Below are positions 41,657-46,502 of a stretch of DNA of 46,502 nt, in pieces. The stretch is from Deltaproteobacteria bacterium. GTDB taxonomy: Bacteria > Desulfobacterota > Desulfobacteria > Desulfobacterales > SURF-15. The DNA lies in NCBI GenBank assembly GCA_019309565.1, contig JAFDFZ010000027.1, positions 1 through 46,502 of the forward strand, in the 5' to 3' direction. Position 1 is the first letter of the stretch; each line of letters starts with the position of its first letter. The translations under genes were made by a program, and so were the position numbers. The notes beneath the pieces were generated by a model. The model had not been told where the DNA came from. It searched no databases and was given only the letters and a program-made list of their open reading frames with translations.

Positions 41657-41672
41657 CCTGTCGGTATATTCT

Positions 41673-43265
41673 ATGGATGAGAATTTAAATGTGTTGATTT
41701 CAGACAATCTGGACGAGGCAGGGATTGATCTGTTTAGAAAAGAGCCCGGTGTCGATGTAGATATAAAAACAGGGCTTTCTGAAGCTCAGCTAAAGGACAT
41801 CATCTGCTCATACCATGCGCTTATCATTCGAAGCGGAACCCTTGTAACAGAAGACATTCTGGCATCCGCAAGCAGGCTGCGTGTGATTGGCCGTGCTGGT
41901 GTCGGTCTCGACAATGTGGACGTCGTTGCAGCGACAAGGCGTGGGATCGTGGTGATGAACACACCGGGTACCAATTCGGTGGCCACAGCAGAACACACAA
42001 TTGCCATGCTGCTATCCCTTTCCCGCAACATTCCGCGGGGAACTTCCAGTGTAAAGTCAGGTTGCTGGGAGAAAAAGCAGCTTCAGGGCAGAGAGATTTT
42101 CAACAAAGTTATCGGTGTTATCGGTTTTGGAAAGATCGGCTCCATTGTTGCAGATCGTGCCCGCGGGCTCAAGATGAAGGCGATCGTATATGACCCCTTT
42201 GTTACGTCGGAAAGGATACAGAAGGCAGGATTTAAGAGTGTATCGCTACAAGAACTCTATCGGCAGTCTGATTATATCACAGTTCATGTTCCCAAGACCA
42301 AGAAAACCACTAACTTTATCAACGCCGATGCCTTTGAGCAAATGAAAACAGGCGTTATGATCATAAACTGTGCCAGAGGCGGCATCGTCGATGAGAAAGC
42401 CCTCTATGAGGCTATCATATCCGGAAAGGTCGCCGGTGCGGCCCTGGATGTGTTCGAAAATGAACCCCCGGGCAGTTCTCCGCTCTTAAAATTAGATCAG
42501 GTGATCTGCACCCCTCATATAGGGGCTTCTACTCAGGAGGCCCAGGCCAATGTGTCGATTGCCGTGGCCAATCAGGTCATTAAGTATCTGAAAAACGGAA
42601 CTGTCTTAAATGCCGTAAATGTGCCTTCGGTTACAGACGAGCTTTTATCAAGGTTAAGGCCTTATATCAACCTGGGGGATCAGATCGGATGCCTTCAGGC
42701 ACAGCTATGCAACGGTCCGATTACCGAGGTTATCATCGAATACCGAGGCGATTTCCATGGCCTGGAGCTCTCTGCCATCTCATCTTCGGTATTAAAGGGG
42801 CTGCTCGCTCCAACATTCAGGGATGATGTCAATTTTGTCAATGCCCATATCATCGCCAAAGAGATGGGTATCACGGTGACCGAAACCAAAGTTGCCGATG
42901 CCGAAGAATATACGAATTTGATAACCGTCAAAGTTGTGACACCTGAAATGCCCCACACGGTTTCCGGTACTATTTTCGGCAAGAATCAGGCGAGGATTGT
43001 TCGAATAAACTCTTTTAGGCTGGAGATGATACCCAAAGGTCATATTGCCTTAATTCACAATGTTGATCGTCCAGGATCCATAGGAGAAATAGGAACCACG
43101 CTTGGGAATCATAATATAAATATCGGCCGCATGCAGGTGGGCCAGGAAGAGGAGGGGAATCGGAACCTTATTTTTTTGGATACCGACACTCCAATACCGG
43201 CATCTGTGCTTGAGCAGCTGCGTCTTCTGCCAACCGTGAAGTCGATTACTGTTCTGGAGCTGTAG
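41673..43265 (+). CDS. serA: D-3-phosphoglycerate dehydrogenase
   Basis: 530 residues, normal for the long SerA type. An N-terminal substrate domain (VLISDNLDEAGIDLF), an NAD domain with GVIGFGKIGSIVADRA, and the catalytic trio in INCARGGIVDEKAL (Arg), DVFENEPPGSSPL (Glu) and CTPHIGAST (His) are followed by an intervening (ASB) domain (about 320-450) and a C-terminal ACT domain (HIALIHNVDRPGSIGEIGTT). It makes 3-phosphohydroxypyruvate in serine synthesis; the ACT domain usually senses serine. No strong ribosome site precedes the chosen ATG. An upstream inverted repeat suggests transcriptional control. Confidence 0.95.
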   Translation: MDENLNVLISDNLDEAGIDLFRKEPGVDVDIKTGLSEAQLKDIICSYHALIIRSGTLVTEDILASASRLRVIGRAGVGLDNVDVVAATRRGIVVMNTPGTNSVATAEHTIAMLLSLSRNIPRGTSSVKSGCWEKKQLQGREIFNKVIGVIGFGKIGSIVADRARGLKMKAIVYDPFVTSERIQKAGFKSVSLQELYRQSDYITVHVPKTKKTTNFINADAFEQMKTGVMIINCARGGIVDEKALYEAIISGKVAGAALDVFENEPPGSSPLLKLDQVICTPHIGASTQEAQANVSIAVANQVIKYLKNGTVLNAVNVPSVTDELLSRLRPYINLGDQIGCLQAQLCNGPITEVIIEYRGDFHGLELSAISSSVLKGLLAPTFRDDVNFVNAHIIAKEMGITVTETKVADAEEYTNLITVKVVTPEMPHTVSGTIFGKNQARIVRINSFRLEMIPKGHIALIHNVDRPGSIGEIGTTLGNHNINIGRMQVGQEEEGNRNLIFLDTDTPIPASVLEQLRLLPTVKSITVLEL

Positions 43266-43394
43266 CTCCTGCCTATACTGATCGGTCCCGGGTTTAGGGC
43301 TCTGGGTTAATGGGCATCCTTTTATAACACTCGGCATTTGGGGGTTTTAAGCTGAAACCCGGAAGGGTGAATCGCTTAACCTATGTCTTAAGGT

Positions 43395-43460
43395 GGAAGT
43401 TGAGAATAATTTATTAATATATGGTATAATTAATTAATATAATTAATATGTCATTATTAT
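43395..43460. other. AT-rich spacer with ATTAATAT repeats
   Basis: Several ATTAATAT/TTAATTAA words lie between serA and the DUF1844 gene and give a locally melted, curved-looking stretch. No gene is evident between 43266 and 43544. It may hold the promoter of the next gene. Confidence 0.3.
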
Positions 43461-43544
43461 TTATGAAGCGATAAATTTTAGAAAACGCTTCGATCCGTCG
43501 GTATAATTTGGGGTGTATGATGAAACGTATGGAGGAGAGAGAAG

Positions 43545-43961
43545 ATGTCTGAAGAAGAGAAAGGCTTTATAATTAAAGACCGGAGGATTTTTTCGGAAAC
43601 AGCCGAAAAAGCTGAAAAAAAGGAAGAATCGAAAGCAGCCGAAGAGAGAAAGGAACATAAGGAGGCGACTCGAAAAGAAAAATCTTCGGCGGAAAAAAGA
43701 AAAGAGCCCCCTCCATTGCCTGAAATCAATTTTCAAACTTTTGTTTTTTCTCTGAATGCTTCGGCACTGGTGCAGCTCGGTGTAATGGAGGACCCGGCCA
43801 CCGGAAAGAGGGAAAAGAATTTACCTCTGGCAAAACAGACCATAGATATGCTTTCCATGTTACAGAATAAAACCGCCGGCAACCTGACAAAAGAAGAGGA
43901 TGAGTTGCTGAAAAACATACTCTACGATCTAAGATTGAGGTACGTGAAAGAGAAGGGGTAA
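43545..43961 (+). CDS. DUF1844 protein
   Basis: 138 residues, ribosome site GGAGGAGAGAGAAG. Residues 1-60 are a highly charged Lys/Glu-rich segment. Residues ~62-135 are the DUF1844 domain: INFQTFVFSLNASALVQLGV, DPATGKREKNLPLAKQTIDM and NLTKEEDELLKNILYDLRLR. It is a small cytoplasmic protein of unknown role, common in Desulfobacterota and often near proteases or translation genes. The htrA-type gene follows 62 bases downstream on the same strand. Confidence 0.88.
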   Translation: MSEEEKGFIIKDRRIFSETAEKAEKKEESKAAEERKEHKEATRKEKSSAEKRKEPPPLPEINFQTFVFSLNASALVQLGVMEDPATGKREKNLPLAKQTIDMLSMLQNKTAGNLTKEEDELLKNILYDLRLRYVKEKG

Positions 43962-44023
43962 CCACGCTTCCGATGGTGGCCTGCCCCGTGTGGATGAATT
44001 TGTTGTCGATAAGGAGAAATTAA

Positions 44024-45469
44024 ATGAATCACTGTAAAAGATTTCAAGTTTGTATCGTTTGGATCGCCACTTGCTGTATCATAGGCCTTGTGTTCGGGTT
44101 TGGCGGAATTCTTGTTCCGGTCCCAGAATCTTCAGCCGCTACGGTCAAGATGGTACCGGAAAGCTTCACCGAACTTGCCGAAAAGATGATTCCCAGTGTG
44201 GTGAACATCCGCACGGTAAAGACCATCAGGGGCGGAGGCAGAGTGTTTCGTCACTTCTGGGGACCTTTCCAGAAAGATGACCCGATGCGGGAGTTTTTTG
44301 AAAAATTTTTTGGAGAGGAGCAGCGAGATTTTAAACAACGGAGTCTGGGATCCGGGTTTATTATTGATCGACAGGGCTATATCGTTACCAACAACCATGT
44401 AATTGAAGGTGCAGACCAGATCAAGGTCATCCTTCAGGACGAAAAAGAGTACGCTGCAGAAGTGGTGGGCCGAGATCCAAACACTGACATCGCTCTGATA
44501 AAAATCAAGGCCGCTGAAAATCTTCCTGTTGCCCAACTGGGAGATTCGGATACACTTAAGGTGGGTGAGTGGGTGATGGCCATTGGAAATCCATTCGGAT
44601 TGTCCCACACCGTAACCGCAGGTATCGTCAGCGCCAAGGGACGAGTGATCGGCTCCGGGCCATATGACGATTTTATCCAGACCGATGCCTCCATTAACCC
44701 GGGGAACAGTGGCGGCCCCCTGCTGAACATGAAAGGGGAAGTGGTAGGGATCAACACCGCCATAGTGGCTACCGGACAGGGAATCGGTTTCGCGATTCCC
44801 ATTAATCTTGCCCGCGGAATTATAGAGCAACTTAAAACCAGCGGAGAAGTAACACGTGGCTGGCTGGGGGTCGCAATACAGGATCTGAGCAGGGAGCTTG
44901 CCGAATACTATGGATTGAAAAACGGGAAGGGGGTACTGGTTACCGAGGTGTTTACCGGAGATCCAGCTGACAGGGCCGGCATCAAGCCCCAAGATATCAT
45001 TCTCGAAGTAAATGGGAAGCATGTTGAAACCACCCGCGATTTAACCGGCTTGATCGCCTCGTTGCGTGTTGGTCAGATCGTCGATATTTTGGTATTGCGG
45101 GATCGAAAAAAGCTCACATTTAAGGTTAAGATCGCCAAGAGAGAGGAAGAAAAAATTTCTGCCCGGAGATTTCCACAAAAACAAGAAGATGAACTCGGTA
45201 TCCGAGCAGAGAACATTACTCCTGAAATGGCACGCCGGTTCAACCTGTCTGAGACAGAGGGTGTGGTCGTATCAAGCGTAAAACCTGGAAGCAAAGGGGC
45301 AGAAGCAGGTTTGATGGTAGGAGACGTGATTAAAGAGATCAATCATATTAGTATTAAGAATGTGGATGATTACAAAGAAGCCATAGCCAAGATAGACAAA
45401 GGCGAAACGATTCAAATGTTTGTTAAGCGAGGAAAAGTCGGGTTTTTGGTAATCAAGATTACGAAGTAG
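44024..45469 (+). CDS. Periplasmic serine protease, DegP/DegQ (HtrA) family
   Basis: 481 residues with an N-terminal signal (IVWIATCCIIGLVFGFGGIL, cleavage likely after ESSAA). The trypsin-like domain has the complete triad: His125 (TNNHVIEGA), Asp155 (NTDIALIK) and Ser229 (GNSGGPLLN). Two PDZ domains follow (about 275-370 and 385-475, with DRAGIKPQDIILEVNGKHVE and GAEAGLMVGDVIKEINHISI). It degrades or refolds misfolded envelope proteins. The signal region holds two adjacent cysteines, which is not a lipobox. DegP versus DegQ cannot be told from sequence alone; two PDZ domains fit both. Confidence 0.93.
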   Translation: MNHCKRFQVCIVWIATCCIIGLVFGFGGILVPVPESSAATVKMVPESFTELAEKMIPSVVNIRTVKTIRGGGRVFRHFWGPFQKDDPMREFFEKFFGEEQRDFKQRSLGSGFIIDRQGYIVTNNHVIEGADQIKVILQDEKEYAAEVVGRDPNTDIALIKIKAAENLPVAQLGDSDTLKVGEWVMAIGNPFGLSHTVTAGIVSAKGRVIGSGPYDDFIQTDASINPGNSGGPLLNMKGEVVGINTAIVATGQGIGFAIPINLARGIIEQLKTSGEVTRGWLGVAIQDLSRELAEYYGLKNGKGVLVTEVFTGDPADRAGIKPQDIILEVNGKHVETTRDLTGLIASLRVGQIVDILVLRDRKKLTFKVKIAKREEEKISARRFPQKQEDELGIRAENITPEMARRFNLSETEGVVVSSVKPGSKGAEAGLMVGDVIKEINHISIKNVDDYKEAIAKIDKGETIQMFVKRGKVGFLVIKITK

Positions 45470-45509
45470 CACTACATGGCGTTTCAGCAACCGATACGGG
45501 CATACAACC

Positions 45510-46364
45510 ATGGACACAATGATGCGGCTTCGCGCACCTGCAAAAATTAATCTGTTTTTGCGGATCACAGGCAAGCGTTCCGACGGCTACCACGAACTGT
45601 TCTCCCTGATGTGTCCAGTCAGCCTCTTTGATGAGATTTTTCTGCACTTTGGTGCCAACCAAATAAGTGTGTCTTGCCACGGGGCTGATATTCCAGAAGA
45701 TGAGACCAATATCGCCTGGCGGTCGGCCAAACGGTTTTTTGAAACGATTGGAATGGGTGGAGGTGTGAGCCTGTTCATTAACAAAAATATTCCTGTTGCC
45801 GCAGGGCTGGGGGGAGGGAGCAGCGATGCGGCGGCTGTGTTGTCGGGATTGAATCAATATTACGGCTCTCCCCTTTCGCACGAACAATTGATGGAAATTG
45901 CAGGGTCTATTGGTGCAGATATACCTTTTTTCCTTTCCGGCAGACCGGCCATCGTCAAGGGAATTGGGGATATACTGGAGCCGTTTTGCGGCATAAAACC
46001 CTATTGTGTGGTGTTGGTCTATCCGGGATTCGGGCTGTCGACCCGCGAAGTTTTCAAGAAACTGAATTTTAAATTGACAAATCGTAAAAAAAATCATAAA
46101 AATAATTCTTTTAATAACCGGGAATTCAAGGTGCCAGAGGACATCATAAACGACCTTGAGATCGTAAGTACATCTTTGTATCCTGATATTATGGATGCAA
46201 AAAACTGGTTGTTGATAACAGGGGCCGTGGGGGCGGCGATGTCCGGAAGCGGATCTTCTGTATTCGGCCTGTTTGCGGATTCTGAATCTGCAAAGAATGC
46301 ATGCCGTATCATCAAACGGGAGCATCCGAATTGGCAATTGTATGCGGTAGATCTTATTCTTTGA
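45510..46364 (+). CDS. ispE: 4-diphosphocytidyl-2-C-methyl-D-erythritol kinase
   Basis: 284 residues. GHMP kinase marks: LRAPAKINLFLRITGKRSDG, the ATP loop PVAAGLGGGSSDAAAVLSGL, GADIPFFLSGRPAIVKGIGD and AAMSGSGSSVFGLF. It phosphorylates CDP-methylerythritol in the non-mevalonate isoprenoid pathway. Two other in-frame ATGs (45519, 45522) are possible starts. It is followed by tRNA-Gln. A stretch of lysine and asparagine codons (NRKKNHKNNSFNN, about residues 190-202) is an unusual low-complexity insert between the two lobes. Confidence 0.93.
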   Translation: MDTMMRLRAPAKINLFLRITGKRSDGYHELFSLMCPVSLFDEIFLHFGANQISVSCHGADIPEDETNIAWRSAKRFFETIGMGGGVSLFINKNIPVAAGLGGGSSDAAAVLSGLNQYYGSPLSHEQLMEIAGSIGADIPFFLSGRPAIVKGIGDILEPFCGIKPYCVVLVYPGFGLSTREVFKKLNFKLTNRKKNHKNNSFNNREFKVPEDIINDLEIVSTSLYPDIMDAKNWLLITGAVGAAMSGSGSSVFGLFADSESAKNACRIIKREHPNWQLYAVDLIL

Positions 46365-46422
46365 TTACATCTTATCGTTTATGTTCTTAACTGAGACGCG
46401 TTGCATCCGTACCTGTTTCAAC

Positions 46423-46497
46423 TGGGGCGTCGTCAAGCGGTAAGACACAGGATTTTGGTTCCTGCATTCGGAGGTTCGAATCCTCCCGCCCCAGCCA
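46423..46497 (+). tRNA. tRNA-Gln (anticodon TTG), CCA encoded
   Basis: Acceptor stem TGGGGCG/CGCCCCA, D-arm with AAGCGGTAAG, anticodon stem CAGGA/TCCTG with loop TTTTGGT (anticodon TTG), T-arm with GGTTCGAATCC, discriminator G and a genomic CCA. All stems pair. Confidence 0.95.
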
Positions 46498-46502
46498 GTT
46501 TT

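Overview
The window reads as a chromosome segment of an anaerobic Desulfobacterota-type bacterium (sulfate-reducer-like). This is inferred from gene content: a monofunctional Ni-CO dehydrogenase, a NifU-domain protein, a ferredoxin-thioredoxin reductase catalytic subunit, an HcpR-like Crp/Fnr regulator with TTGAC-N4-GTCAA sites, DUF1844 and DUF2845 genes, an arsenosugar-type radical SAM gene that appears to need selenocysteine, and ispE followed by tRNA-Gln. No rRNA or ribosomal protein is present, so the taxonomy is not settled.

Layout. 1-560 is a non-coding stretch of nested palindromes, including one copy of a ~100-bp dispersed repeat. 734-9691 is a small integrated element. It carries a DUF3102 protein, a probable winged-helix replication initiator followed by an AT-rich, iteron-like stretch, a P27-type small terminase, an HK97-type major capsid protein and a further phage-type structural protein. 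It ends with an excisionase-like HTH protein, two very small membrane proteins and a large serine recombinase. It has no large terminase, portal, protease or tail genes, so it looks like a phage satellite or a stripped prophage. 9.7-12.2 kb holds a decayed secreted-protein gene, a coiled-coil protein and a VapBC-type toxin-antitoxin pair. 12.2-16.1 kb holds a SWIM/SNF2 helicase and a divergent unknown gene.

16.1-22.8 kb looks like a nitrosative-stress regulon. Three identical ATTGACTTAAGTCAA palindromes lie upstream of an HD-domain/ferredoxin pair, of the HcpR-like regulator itself, and of a MoaD/ThiS-fold gene followed by a quinol nitric oxide reductase. A cupin and a TIM-barrel isomerase-like gene follow.

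24.3-34.8 kb is the main bioenergetic block: an alternative complex III-like module (actB, C, D, F, A, and a terminal actE-like gene) wrapped around a cbb3-like oxygen reductase (ccoN, a ccoO-ccoP-like diheme fusion, a ccoS-like gene, a heme-less ccoP N-terminal protein and a small membrane protein). The inferred path is quinol, ACIII, cytochrome c domains, oxygen, in an organism otherwise typed as an anaerobe.

35-39 kb holds a DUF2845 gene, a glutaredoxin/FTR pair and an arsenosugar-type set (ArsS, AhpD-like, TIGR04282-like glycosyltransferase). A 453-bp MITE-like element sits between arsS and the AhpD gene, and a second copy of the ~100-bp repeat is nested inside it. 39.2-46.5 kb is housekeeping: cooS, serA, a DUF1844 gene, a DegP/DegQ protease, ispE and tRNA-Gln(TTG).
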